Both the position numbers and the translations under genes were made by a program. Under the pieces are notes generated by a model. The model had not been told where the DNA came from, ran no database searches, and saw only the letters and a program-made list of their open reading frames with translations. 64,000 nucleotides of DNA from Calliopsis andreniformis. Lineage: Eukaryota; Arthropoda; Insecta; Hymenoptera; Andrenidae. The stretch is taken from assembly GCF_051401765.1 (NCBI RefSeq), contig NW_027480494.1, positions 868,001 through 932,000 on the forward strand, in the 5' to 3' direction. Shown here one piece after another: positions 13,001-26,735 of the stretch (the first letter of the stretch is position 1; every line of letters begins with the position of its first letter).

Positions 13001-15911
13001 GCCATACCCATAGCAGCCATAGCCATAGCCATAGCAATCATGGCCATAGCCAGAGACAAAGCAGCCATAGCCATAGCCACAGCCATAGCAGCCATAGCCA
13101 TAACCACAGCAGCCATAGCCATAGCCATAGCAGACATAACCACAGCCATAGCAGCCATAGCCATAGACATAGCCATAGCATCCATAGCCATAGCCATAGC
13201 CATGGCCATAGCAGCCATAGCCATACCCATAGCAGCCATAGCCATAGCCATAGCAGTCATAGCCATAGCCATAGCCATAGCCATAGCCATAGCAGCCATA
13301 GCCATAGCCGATGCAGCCATAGCCATAGCCATAGCAGCCATAGCCATCGCCATAGCCTTAGCAGCAATAGCCATAGTCATAGCCATAGCCATAGCAGCTA
13401 TAGCCATAGCCATAGCCATAGCCATAGCAGCCATAGCCATAGCCGTAGCAGCCATAGCCATAGCCATAGCAGCCATAGCAGCCATAGCGATAGCCATAGC
13501 AGCCATAGCCATAGCCATAGCAGCCATAGCGATAGCCATAGCAGCCATAGCCATAGCCATAGCAGTCATAGCCATAGCCATAGCCATAACAGCCATAGCC
13601 ATAGCAGCCATAGCCATAGCCATAGCCATAGCCATAGCAGCCATAGCCATAGCCATAGCAGCCATAGCCGTAGCCATAGCAGCCATAGCCATAGCCAGAG
13701 CAGTCATAGCCACAGCCATAGCAGTCATGGCCATAGCCATTGCAGCCATAGGCATAGCCATACCCATAGCAGCCATAGCCATAGCCATAGCAGTCATAGC
13801 TATAGCCACAGCCATAGCAGCCATAGCCATAGCCATAGCCATAGCAGCCATAGCCATAGCCATAGCAGCCATAGCCATAGCCATAGCCATAGCAGCCATA
13901 GCCATAGCCATAGCCATAGCAGCCATAGCCATAGCCATAGCCTTAGGGGCCATAGACATAACCATAGCCATAGCAGCCATAGAAATAGCCATAGCCGCCA
14001 CAGCCATGACCATTGTATCCAAAACCATAGCCATTGCAGCCATAGCCAAAGACATAGCCATAGCAGCCATAGCCATAGCCATAGCCATAGCCATAGCAGC
14101 CATAGCCATAGCCATAGCAGACATAGCCATAGCCATAGCCATAGCAGCCGTATCCATAGCCATAGTAGCCATAGCCATAGCCATAGCAGCCATAGTCGCC
14201 ATAGCCATAACCATAGCAGCCATAGTCATAGCCATAGCAGACATAGCCATAGCCATAGCCATAGCAGCCGTATCCATGGCCATAGTAGCCATAGCCATAG
14301 CCATAGCAGCCATAGCCGCCATAGCCATAGCCATAGCAGCCATAGCCATAGCCACTGCAGCCATAGCCATAGCCATAGCAGCCATAGCCATAGCCATACC
14401 CATAGCAGCCATAGCCATAGCCATAGCAGCCATAGCCATAGCCATAGCAGCCATAGCCATAGCTATAGCAGCCAGAGCCAGAGCCACAGCAGCCGTAGAC
14501 ATAGCCATAGCCTTAGCAGCCATAGCCATAACCATAGCTATAGCAGCCATAGCCATAGCAGCCATAGACATATCCATAGCAGCCAGAGCCAGAGCCACAG
14601 CAGCCGTAGACATAGCCATAGCATCCATAGCCATAGCAGCCGTAGCCATAGCCATAGCTGCCATAGTCATAACCTTAGCCATTGCAGCCATAGCCATAGC
14701 AGCCATAGCCAAAGCCATAGCAGCCATAGCCATAGCAGCCGCAGCCATAGCCATAGCCATAGCAGCCATTGCCATAGCCATAGCAGCCATAACCACAGCC
14801 ATAGCGGCCATAGCCATAGCCATAGCAGCCAGAGCCATAGCAGCCAGAGCCAGAGCCACAGCAGCCGTAGACATAGCCATAGCCTTAGCAGCCATAGACA
14901 TAATCATAGCCATAGCAGCCATAGCCATAGCCACAGCAGCCACAGCCATGGCCATAGTAGCCGAAGCCATAGCCATGGCCATAGTAGCCAAAGCCATAGC
15001 CATTGCAGCCATAGCCATAGACATAACCATAGCCGCCAAAACCATAGCCGTAACCATAGCCATAGCAGCCATAGCCATAGCCATAGCAGCCATAGCCATA
15101 GCAGCCATAGCCACAGTCATAGCAGCCATAGCCATAGCCATAGCCATAGCAGCCATAGACATAGCCATAGCAGCCATAGCCATAGCCATACCCATAGCAG
15201 CCATAGCCATAGCCATAGCAGCCATAGCCATATCCATAGCAGCCATAGCCATAGCCATTGCAGCCATAACCACAGCCACAGCTGCCATAGCCATAGCCAT
15301 AGCAGCCATAGACATAGCCACAGCAGCCAGAGGCAGAGCCACAGCAGCCGTAGACATAGCCATAGCCTTAGCAGCCGTAGACATAACCATAGCCATAGCA
15401 GCCATAGCCAAAGCCATAGCAGCCATATCCATGGACATAGTAGCCAAAGCCATAGCCATAGCAGCCATAGCCATAGACATAGCCATAGCAGCCATAGCCG
15501 TAGCCATAGCCATAGCCATAGCAGTCATAGCCATAGCCATAGCTGCCATAGCCATAGTCATAGCAGCCATAGCCATAGCCACAGCCATATCAGCCATATC
15601 CATGGCCATAGCAGCCATAGCGATAGCCATAGCAGCCGTAGGCAGAGCCATAGCAGCCATAGCCATAGTCATAGCAGCCATAGCGATAGCCATAGCAGCC
15701 ATAGCCACAGCCATGGCGGACATAGCAGCCATAGCCGTAGCCATAGCCATAGTCACAGCAGCCATAGCGATAGCCATAGCAGCCATAGCCATAGTCATAG
15801 CAGCCATAGCCATAGCCACAGCCATATCAGCCATATCCATGGCCATAGCAGCCATAGCGATAGCCATAGCAGCCGTAGGCAGAGCCATAGCAGCCATAGC
15901 TATATCCATAG
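10071..15911. repeat. Higher-order repeat copy a (5841 bp)
   Basis: The copy begins at the (AC)n marker tagacacacacatag at 10071, with a second marker 540 bp later at 10611. The same doublet recurs at 15912 and 16452, fixing the period at 5841 bp. GCAATTGC lies at 11399. The distance from the marker region to the palindrome is 30 bp shorter than in later copies because the gtagacacagcc insertion is absent. A cttaggggcc cassette lies near 13943. Confidence 0.85.
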
Positions 15912-18900
15912 TAGACACACACATAGCCACAGCCATAGCAGCCATAATCATAGCCATAGCCATAGCAGCCAATGCCATAGCCATAGCCATAGCAGCTGTA
16001 GCCATTGCCAAAGCGGCCATAGCCATGGCCACAGCAGCCTTAGCCATAGCCATAGCCAGAGCAGCCATAGCCATAGCAGCCGCAGCCATAGCCACAGCCA
16101 TAGCAGCCATAGCCATAACCATAGCAGCCATAGCCGTAGCCATAGCAGACATAACCACAGCCATAGCAACCATAGCCATAGCCATAGCAGCCATAGCCAT
16201 AGCCATAGCAGCCAGAGCCAGAGCCACAGCAGCCGTAGTCATAGCCATAGCCTTAGCAGCCATACACAGAACCATAGCCATAGCAGCCACAGCCATAGCC
16301 ATAGCAGCCATAGTCACAGCCATAGCAGCCATAGCCACAGCCGTAGCAGCCATAGCCATAGCCATAGCAGCCATAACCATAGCCATAGCAGCCATAGCGA
16401 TAGCCATAGCAGCCGTAGGCAGAGCCATAGCAGCCATAGCTATATCCATAGTAGACACACACATAGCCACAGGCATAGCAGCCATAATCATAGCCATAGC
16501 CATAGCAGCCAATGCCATAGCCATAGCCATAGCAGCTGTAGCCACTGCCACAGCGGCCATAGCCATAGCCACAGCAGCCTTAGCCATAGCCATAGCCACA
16601 GCAGCCATAGCCATAGCAGCCGCAGCCATAGCCATAGCCATAGCAGCCATAGCCAAAGACATAGCCATAGCAGCCATAGCCATAGCCATAGCCATAGCCA
16701 TAGCAGCCATAGCCATAGCCATAGCAGACATAGCCATAGCCATAGCCATAGCAGCCGTATACATAGCCATAGTAGCCATAGCAATAGCCATAGCACCCAT
16801 AGTCGCCATAGCCATAACCTTAGCAGCCATAGCCATAGCCATAGCAGACATAGCCATAGCCATAGCCATAGCAGCCGTATCCATAGCCATAGTAGCCATA
16901 GACATAGCCATAGCAGCCATAGCCGCCATAGCTATAGCCATAGCAGCCATAGTAGACACAGCCATAGCCATAGCAGCCATAGCCATAGTCATATCAGGCA
17001 TAGCCGCAGCCATAGCAGCCATAGCCATAGCCATAGCAGCCATAACCACAGCCATAGCAGCCATAGCCATAGCCATAGCAGCCATAGCCATAGCCATAGC
17101 AGCCATAGCCATAGGCGTAGCAGCCATAGCAGCCATAGCGATAGCCATAGCAGCCATAGGCATACTCATAGCAGCCGGAGCCAGAGCCACAGCAGCCGTA
17201 GGCATAGCCATAGCCTTAGCAGCCATAGCCATAACCATACCCATAGCAGCCATAGCCATAGCCATAGCAGCAATTGCAATGGCCATAGTAGCCAAAGCCG
17301 CAGCCATAGCAGCCATAGGCATAGCCATATCCATAGCAGCCATAGCCATAGCCATAGCAGTCATAGCCATAGCCATAGCCATAGCAGCCATAGCCATAGC
17401 CATAGCCATAGCAGCCATAGCCATAACCAAAGCAGCCATAGCCACAGCCATAGCACCCATAGCCATAGCCATAGCAGCCATAGCCATAGCCATAGCAGCC
17501 AGAGCCAGAGCCACAGCAGCCGTAGACATAGCCATAGCCACAGCAGCCATAGCCATAACCAAAGCAGCCATAGCCACAGCCATAGCACCCATAGCCATAG
17601 CCATAGCAGCCATAGCCATAGCCATAGCAGCCATAGCCATACCCACAGCAGCCATAGCCATAGCCATAGCAGTCATAGCCATAGCCATAGCCATAGCAGC
17701 CATACCAATGGCCATAGTAGCCAAAGCCGTAGCCATAGCAGCCATAGACATAGACATATCCATAGCGGCCATAGCCATAGCCATAGCAGTCATAGCCATA
17801 GCCATAACCATAGCAGCCATGGCCATAGCCATAGCCATAGCAGCCATAGCCATAGCCATAGCAGCCATAGCCATAGCCATAGCAGACATAGCCACAGCCA
17901 TAGCAGCCATAGCCATAGCCATAGCAGCCATAGCCATCGCCATAGCCTTAGCAGCAATAGCCATAGTCATAGCCATAGCCATAGCAGCTATAGCCATAGC
18001 CATAGCCATAGCAGCCATTGCCATCGCCATAGCAGCCATAACCACAGCCATAGCGGCCATAGCCATAGCCGTAGCAGCCAGAGCCATAGCAGCCAGAGCC
18101 AGAGCCACAGCAGCCGTAGACATAGCCATGGCCTTAGCAGCCATAGACATAATCCTAGGTATAGCAGCCATAGCCATAGGCACAGCAGCCACAGCCATGG
18201 CCATAGTAGCCAAAGCCATAGACATGGCCATAGTAGCCAAAGCCATAGCCATTGCAGCCATAGCCATAGACATAGCCATAGCCGCCAAAACCATAGCCGT
18301 AGCCATAGCCATAGCAGCCATAGCCATAGCCATAGCAGCCATACCAATGGCCATAGTAGCCAAAGCCGTAGCCATAGCAGCCATAGCCATAGCCATATCC
18401 ATAGCGGCCATAGCCATAGCCATAGCAGTCATAGCCATAGCCATAGCCATAGCAGCCATAGCCATAGCCATAGCCATAGCCATAGCAGCCATAGCCATAG
18501 CCATAGCAGCCATTGCCATAGCCATAGCAGACATAGCCACAGCCATAGCAGCCATAGCCATAGCCATAGCTGCCATAGGCATAGCCATACCCATAGCAGC
18601 CATAGACATAGCCATAGTAGTCATAGCAATAGCCATAGCCATAGCCATAGCAGCCATAGCCATAGCCATAGCAGCCATAGCCATAGCATTAGCAGCCATA
18701 GCAATAGCCATAGCAGCCATAACCACAGCCATAGCAGCCATAGCCATAGCCATAGCAGCCATAGCCATAGCCATAGCAGTCATAGCCATAGACATAGCCA
18801 TAGCAGTCATAGCCATAGACATAGCCATAGCAGCTATAGCCATAGCCATAGCCATAGCAGACATAGCCATAGCCATAGCAGCCATAGCCATAGCCATACC

Positions 18901-20306
18901 CATAGCAGCCATAGCCATAGCCATAGCAATCATGGCCATAGCCAGAGACAAAGCAGCCATAGACATAGCCACAGCCATAGCAGCCATAGCCATAACCATA
19001 GCAGCCATAGCCATAGCCATAGCAGACATAACCACAGCCATAGCAGCCATAGCCATAGCCATAGCTGCCATAGGCATGGCCATAGTAGCCAAAGCCATAG
19101 CCATAGCAGCCATAGCCATAGACATAGCCATAGCATCCATAGCCATAGCCATAGCCATGGCCATAGCAGCCATAGCCATACCCATAGCAGCCATAGCCAT
19201 AGCCATAGCAGTCATAGCCATAGCCATAGCCATAGCCATAGCCATAGCAGCCATAGCCATAGCCGATGCAGCCATAGCCATAGCCATAGCAGCCATAGCC
19301 ATCGCCATAGCCTTAGCAGCAATAGCCATAGTCATAGCCATAGCCATAGCAGCTATAGCCATAGCCATAGCCATAGCAGCCATAGCCATAGCCATAGCAG
19401 CCATACCAATGGCCATAGCAGCCAAAGCCGTAGGCATAGCAGCCATAGCCATAGCCATAACCATAGCGGCCATAGCCATAGCCATAGCAGTCATAGCCAT
19501 AGCCATAGCCATAGCAGCCACAGCCATAGCCATAGCCATAGCCATAGCAGCCATAGCCATAGCCATAGCAGCCATAGCCATAGCCATAGCAGACATAGCC
19601 ACAGCCATAGCAGCCATAGCCATAGCCATAGCTGCCATAGGCATAGCCATACCCATAGCAGCCATAGACATAGCCATAGCAGTCATAGCCATAGCCATAG
19701 CCATAGCCATAGCAGCCATAGCCATAGCCATAGCAGCCATAGCCATAGCCATAGCAGCCATAGCAATAGCCATAGCAGCCATAACCACAGCCATAGCAGC
19801 CATAGCCATAGCCATAGCAGCCATAGCCATAGCCATAGCAGTCATAGCCATAGACATAGCCATAGCAGCTATAGCCATAGCCATAGCCATAGCAGACATA
19901 GCCATAGCCATAGCAGCCATAGCCATAGCCATACCCATAGCAGCCATAGCCATAGCCATAGCAATCATGGCCATAGCCAGAGACAAAGCAGCCATAGTCA
20001 TAGCCACAGCCATAGCAGCCATAGCCATACCCATAGCAGCCATAGCCATAGCCATAGCAGACATAACCACAGCCATAGCTGCCATAGCCATAGCCATAGC
20101 TGCCATAGGCATGGCCATAGTAGCCAAAGCCATAGCCATAGCAGCCATAGCCATAGACATAGCCGTAGCATCCATAGCCATAGCCATAGCCATGGCCATA
20201 GCAGCCATAGCCATAGCCATAGCAGCCATAACCATAGCCATAGCAGCCATAGCGATAGCCATAGCAGCCGTAGGCAGAGCCATAGCAGCCATAGCTATAT
20301 CCATAG
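15912..20306. repeat. Higher-order repeat copy b
   Basis: A marker doublet at 15912 and 16452 is followed by GCAATTGC at 17270. A 30-bp insertion near 16950 (containing gtagacacagcc) appears here for the first time from the left and is present in the later full copies. From 16452 to the next marker at 20307 is 3855 bp, and internal landmarks keep that offset (gccagagac-rich block near 18930 and near 22785). A local cluster of three substitutions makes CCTAGG at 18154-18159. Confidence 0.85.
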
Positions 20307-23300
20307 TAGACACACACATAGCCACAGGCATAGCAGCCATAATCATAGCCATAGCCATAGCAGCCAATGCCATAGCCATAGCCATAGCAGCTGTAGCCAC
20401 TGCCACAGCGGCCATAGCCATAGCCACAGCAGCCTTAGCCATAGCCATAGCCACAGCAGCCATAGCCATAGCAGCCGCAGCCATAGCCATAGCCATAGCA
20501 GCCATAGCCAAAGACATAGCCATAGCAGCCATAGCCATAGCCATAGCCATAGCCATAGCAGCCATAGCCATAGCCATAGCAGACATAGCCATAGCCATAG
20601 CCATAGCAGCCGTATACATAGCCATAGTAGCCATAGCAATAGCCATAGCACCCATAGTCGCCATAGCCATAACCTTAGCAGCCATAGCCATAGCCATAGC
20701 AGACATAGCCATAGCCATAGCCATAGCAGCCGTATCCATAGCCATAGTAGCCATAGACATAGCCATAGCAGCCATAGCCGCCATAGCTATAGCCATAGCA
20801 GCCATAGTAGACACAGCCATAGCCATAGCAGCCATAGCCATAGTCATATCAGGCATAGCCGCAGCCATAGCAGCCATAGCCATAGCCATAGCAGCCATAA
20901 CCACAGCCATAGCAGCCATAGCCATAGCCATAGCAGCCATAGCCATAGCCATAGCAGCCATAGCCATAGGCGTAGCAGCCATAGCAGCCATAGCGATAGC
21001 CATAGCAGCCATAGGCATACTCATAGCAGCCGGAGCCAGAGCCACAGCAGCCGTAGGCATAGCCATAGCCTTAGCAGCCATAGCCATAACCATACCCATA
21101 GCAGCCATAGCCATAGCCATAGCAGCAATTGCAATGGCCATAGTAGCCAAAGCCGCAGCCATAGCAGCCATAGGCATAGCCATATCCATAGCAGCCATAG
21201 CCATAGCCATAGCAGTCATAGCCATAGCCATAGCCATAGCAGCCATAGCCATAGCCATAGCCATAGCAGCCATAGCCATAACCAAAGCAGCCATAGCCAC
21301 AGCCATAGCACCCATAGCCATAGCCATAGCAGCCATAGCCATAGCCATAGCAGCCAGAGCCAGAGCCACAGCAGCCGTAGACATAGCCATAGCCACAGCA
21401 GCCATAGCCATAACCAAAGCAGCCATAGCCACAGCCATAGCACCCATAGCCATAGCCATAGCAGCCATAGCCATAGCCATAGCAGCCATAGCCATACCCA
21501 CAGCAGCCATAGCCATAGCCATAGCAGTCATAGCCATAGCCATAGCAATAGCAGCCATACCAATGGCCATAGTAGCCAAAGCCGTAGCCATAGCAGCCAT
21601 AGACATAGACATATCCATAGCGGCCATAGCCATAGCCATAGCAGTCATAGCCATAGCCATAACCATAGCAGCCATGGCCATAGCCATAGCCATAGCAGCC
21701 ATAGCCATAGCCATAGCAGCCATAGCCATAGCCATAGCAGACATAGCCACAGCCATAGCAGCCATAGCCATAGCCATAGCAGCCATAGCCATCGCCATAG
21801 CCTTAGCAGCAATAGCCATAGTCATAGCCATAGCCATAGCAGCTATAGCCATAGCCATAGCCATAGCAGCCATTGCCATCGCCATAGCAGCCATAACCAC
21901 AGCCATAGCGGCCATAGCCATAGCCGTAGCAGCCAGAGCCATAGCAGCCAGAGCCAGAGCCACAGCAGCCGTAGACATAGCCATGGCCTTAGCAGCCATA
22001 GACATAATCATAGCCATAGCAGCCATAGCCATAGGCACAGCAGCCACAGCCATGGCCATAGTAGCCAAAGCCATAGACATGGCCATAGTAGCCAAAGCCA
22101 TAGCCATTGCAGCCATAGCCATAGACATAGCCATAGCCGCCAAAACCATAGCCGTAGCCATAGCCATAGCAGCCATAGCCATAGCCATAGCAGCCATACC
22201 AATGGCCATAGTAGCCAAAGCCGTAGCCATAGCAGCCATAGCCATAGCCATATCCATAGCGGCCATAGCCATAGCCATAGCAGTCATAGCCATAGCCATA
22301 GCCATAGCAGCCATAGCCATAGCCATAGCCATAGCCATAGCAGCCATAGCCATAGCCATAGCAGCCATTGCCATAGCCATAGCAGACATAGCCACAGCCA
22401 TAGCAGCCATAGCCATAGCCATAGCTGCCATAGGCATAGCCATACCCATAGCAGCCATAGACATAGCCATAGTAGTCATAGCAATAGCCATAGCCATAGC
22501 CATAGCAGCCATAGCCATAGCCATAGCAGCCATAGCCATAGCATTAGCAGCCATAGCAATAGCCATAGCAGCCATAACCACAGCCATAGCAGCCATAGCC
22601 ATAGCCATAGCAGCCATAGCCATAGCCATAGCAGTCATAGCCATAGACATAGCCATAGCAGTCATAGCCATAGACATAGCCATAGCAGCTATAGCCATAG
22701 CCATAGCCATAGCAGACATAGCCATAGCCATAGCAGCCATAGCCATAGCCATACCCATAGCAGCCATAGCCATAGCCATAGCAATCATGGCCATAGCCAG
22801 AGACAAAGCAGCCATAGCCATAGCCACAGCCATAGCAGCCATAGCCATAACCATAGCAGCCATAGCCATAGCCATAGCAGACATAACCACAGCCATAGCA
22901 GCCATAGCCATAGCCATAGCTGCCATAGGCATGGCCATAGTAGCCAAAGCCATAGCCATAGCAGCCATAGCCATAGACATAGCCATAGCATCCATAGCCA
23001 TAGCCATAGCCATGGCCATAGCAGCCATAGCCATACCCATAGCAGCCATAGCCATAGCCATAGCAGTCATAGCCATAGCCATAGCCATAGCCATAGCCAT
23101 AGCAGCCATAGCCATAGCCGATGCAGCCATAGCCATAGCCATAGCAGCCATAGCCATCGCCATAGCCTTAGCAGCAATAGCCATAGTCATAGCCATAGCC
23201 ATAGCAGCTATAGCCATAGCCATAGCCATAGCAGCCATTGCCATAGCCATAGCAGCCATAACCACAGCCATAGCGGCCATAGCCATATCCATAGCAGCCA

Positions 23301-24760
23301 GAGCCATAGCAGCCAGAGCCAGAGCCACAGCAGCCGTAGACATAGCCATAGCCTTAGCAGCCATAGACATAATCATAGCCATAGCAGCCATAGCCATAGC
23401 CACAGCAGCCACAGCCATGGCCATAGTAGCCAAAGCCATAGCCATGGCCATAGTACCCAAAGCCATAGCCATTGCAGCCATAGCCATAGACATAGCCATA
23501 GCCGCCAATACCATAGCCTTAGCCATAGCCATAGCAGCCATAGCCATAGCCATAGCAGCCATACCAATGGCCATAGCAGACAAAGCCGTAGGCATAGCAG
23601 CCATAGCCATAGCCATAACCATAGCGGCCATAGCCATAGCCATAGCAGTCATAGCCATAGCCATAGCCATAGCAGCCACAGCCATAGCCATAGCCATAGC
23701 CATAGCAGCCATAGCCATAGCCATAGCAGCCATAGCCATAGCCATAGCAGACATAGCCACAGCCATAGCAGCCATAGCCATAGCCATAGCTGCCATAGGC
23801 ATAGCCATACCCATAGCAGCCATAGACATAGCCATAGCAGTCATAGCCATAGCCATAGCCATAGCCATAGCAGCCATAGCCATAGCCATAGCAGCCATAG
23901 CCATAGCCATAGCAGCCATAGCAATAGCCATAGCAGCCATAACCACAGCCATAGCAGCCATAGCCATAGCCATAGCAGCCATAGCCATAGCCATAGCAGT
24001 CATAGCCATAGACATAGCCATAGCAGCTATAGCCATAGCCATAGCCATAGCAGACATAGCCATAGCCATAGCAGCCATAGCCATAGCCATACCCATAGTA
24101 GCCATAGCCATAGCCATAGCAATCATGGCCATAGCCAGAGACAAAGCAGCCATAGTCATAGCCACAGCCATAGCAGCCATAGCCATACCCATAGCAGCCA
24201 TAGCCATAGCCATAGCAGACATAACCACAGCCATAGCTGCCATAGCCATAGCCATAGCTGCCATAGGCATGGCCATAGTAGCCAAAGCCATAGCCATAGC
24301 AGCCATAGCCATAGACATAGCCGTAGCATCCATAGCCATAGCCATAGCCATGGCCATAGCAGCCATAGCCATACCCATAGCAGCCATAGCCATAGCCATA
24401 GCAATCATAGCCATAGCCATAGCCATAGCCATAGCCATAGCCATAGCAGACATAACCACAGCCATAGCAGCCATAGCCATAGCCATAGCAGCCATAGCCA
24501 TAGCCATAGCAGACATAGCCACAGCCATAGCAGCCATAGCCATAGCCATAGCAGCCATAGCCATCGCCATAGCCTTAGCAGCAATAGCCATAGTCATAGC
24601 CATAGCCATAGCAGCTATAGCCATAGCCATAGCCATAGCAGCCATTGCCATCGCCATAGCAGCCATAACCACAGCCATAGCGGCCATAGCCATAGCCGTA
24701 GCAGCCAGAGCCATAGCAGCCAGAGCCAGAGCCACAGCAGCCGTAGACATAGCCATAGCC

Positions 24761-26005
24761 TTAGCAGCCATAGACATAATCATAGCCATAGCAGCCATAG
24801 CCATAGGCACAGCAGCCACAGCCATGGCCATAGTAGCCAAAGCCATAGCCATGGCCATAGTAGCCAAAGCCATAGCCATTGCAGCCATAGCCATAGACAT
24901 AGCCATAGCCGCCAAAACCATAGCCGTAGCCATAGCCATAGCAGCCATAGCCATAGCCATAGCAGCCATACCAATGGCCATAGTAGCCAAAGCCGTAGCC
25001 ATAGCTGCCATAGCCATAGCCATATCCATAGCGGCCATAGCCATAGCCATAGCAGTCATAGCCATAGCCATAGCCATAGCAGCCATAGCCATAGCCATAG
25101 CCATAGCAGCCATAGCCATAGCCATAGCAGCCATAGCCATAGCCATAGCAGACATAGCCACAGCCATAGCAGCCATAGCCATAGCCATAGCTGCCATAGG
25201 CATAGCCATACCCATAGCAGCCATAGACATAGCCATAGCAGTCATAGCCATAGCCATAGCCATAGCCATAGCAGCCATAGCCATAGCCATAGCAGCCATA
25301 GCCATAGCCATAGCAGCCATAGCAATAGCCATAGCAGCCATAACCACAGCCATAGCAGCCATAGCCATAGCCATAGCAGCCATAGCCATAGCCATAGCAG
25401 TCATAGCCATAGACATAGCCATAGCAGTCATAGCCATAGACATAGCCATAGCAGCTATAGCCATAGCCATAGCCATAGCAGACATAGCCATAGCCATAGC
25501 AGCCATAGCCATAGCCATACCCATAGCAGCCATAGCCATAGCCATAGCAATCATGGCCATAGCCAGAGACAAAGCAGCCATAGCCATAGCCACAGCCATA
25601 GCAGCCATAGCCATAACCATAGCAGCCATAGCCATAGCCATAGCAGACATAACCACAGCCATAGCAGCCATAGCCATAGCCATAGCTGCCATAGGCATGG
25701 CCATAGTAGCCAAAGCCATAGCCATAGCAGCCATAGCCATAGACATAGCCATAGCATCCATAGCCATAGCCATAGCCATGGCCATAGCAGCCATAGCCAT
25801 ACCCATAGCAGCCATAGCCATAGCCATAGCAGTCATAGCCATAGCCATAGCCATAGCCATAGCCATAGCAGCCATAGCCACAGCCGTAGCAGCCATAGCC
25901 ATAGCCATAGCAGACATAACCATAGCCATAGCAGCCATAGCGATAGGCATAGCAGCCGTAGGCAGAGCCATAGCAGCCATAGCTATATCCATAGTAGACA
26001 CACAC
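24761..26005 (-). other. Gly-Tyr-Cys open frame (414 codons), one of three near-identical copies
   Basis: Equivalent 414-codon stretches lie at 35099-36343 and 41081-42325. The three translations differ by one or two residues: Gly to Ala near 25.94 kb here, and Gly to Asp near 41463 in the third. All use the GTG of the (AC)n marker as the apparent start and a TTA-derived TAA as the stop. The near-identity follows from recent duplication of the whole HOR, flanks included, and so does not show selection on a protein. Confidence 0.6.
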
Positions 26006-26735
26006 ATAGCCACAGGCATAGCAGCCATAATCATAGCCATAGCCATAGCAGCCAATGCCATAGCCATAGCCATAGCAGCTGTAGCCACTGCCACAGCGGC
26101 CATAGCCATAGCCACAGCAGCCTTAGCCATAGCCATAGCCACAGCAGCCATAGCCATAGCAGCCGCAGCCATAGCCATAGCCATAGCAGCCATAGCCAAA
26201 GACATAGCCATAGCAGCCATAGCCATAGCCATAGCCATAGCCATAGCAGCCATAGCCATAGCCATAGCAGACATAGCCATAGCCATAGCCATAGCAGCCG
26301 TATACATAGCCATAGTAGCCATAGCAATAGCCATAGCACCCATAGTCGCCATAGCCATAACCTTAGCAGCCATAGCCATAGCCATAGCAGACATAGCCAT
26401 AGCCATAGCCATAGCAGCCGTATCCATAGCCATAGTAGCCATAGCCATAGCCATAGCAGCCATAGCCGCCATAGCTATAGCCATAGCAGCCATAGTAGAC
26501 ACAGCCATAGCCATAGCAGCCATAGCCATAGTCATATCAGGCATAGCCGCAGCTATAGCAGCCATAGCCATAGCCATAGCAGCCATAACCACAGCCATAG
26601 CAGCCATAGCCATAGCCATAGCAGCCATAGCCATAGCCATAGCAGCCATAGCCATAGGCGTAGCAGCCATAGCAGCCATAGCGATAGCCATAGCAGCCGT
26701 AGGCAGAGCCATAGCAGCCATAGCTATATCCATAG
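25995..26735. repeat. Truncated HOR start (741 bp) with recombination junction
   Basis: The marker at 25995 begins a HOR that runs normally until gcgatagccatagcagcc at 26681-26698. The sequence then jumps to the pre-marker context ccgtaggcagagcc and reaches a new marker at 26736. The intact copy at about 27.42 kb continues instead into ataggcatactc. The shared 18 bp lies at the switch, as expected for unequal crossover between misaligned copies. Confidence 0.8.

Larger units (their letters stand above)
20307..26735. repeat. Higher-order repeat copy c (6429 bp)
   Basis: The copy runs from the marker at 20307 to the one at 26736. GCAATTGC is at 21125. Landmarks recur at +6429 in copy d and at +10422 or +10338 in copy e; the 84-bp difference is a deletion in copy e. 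The last 741 bp are a truncated start of another HOR, listed separately. Confidence 0.85.
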
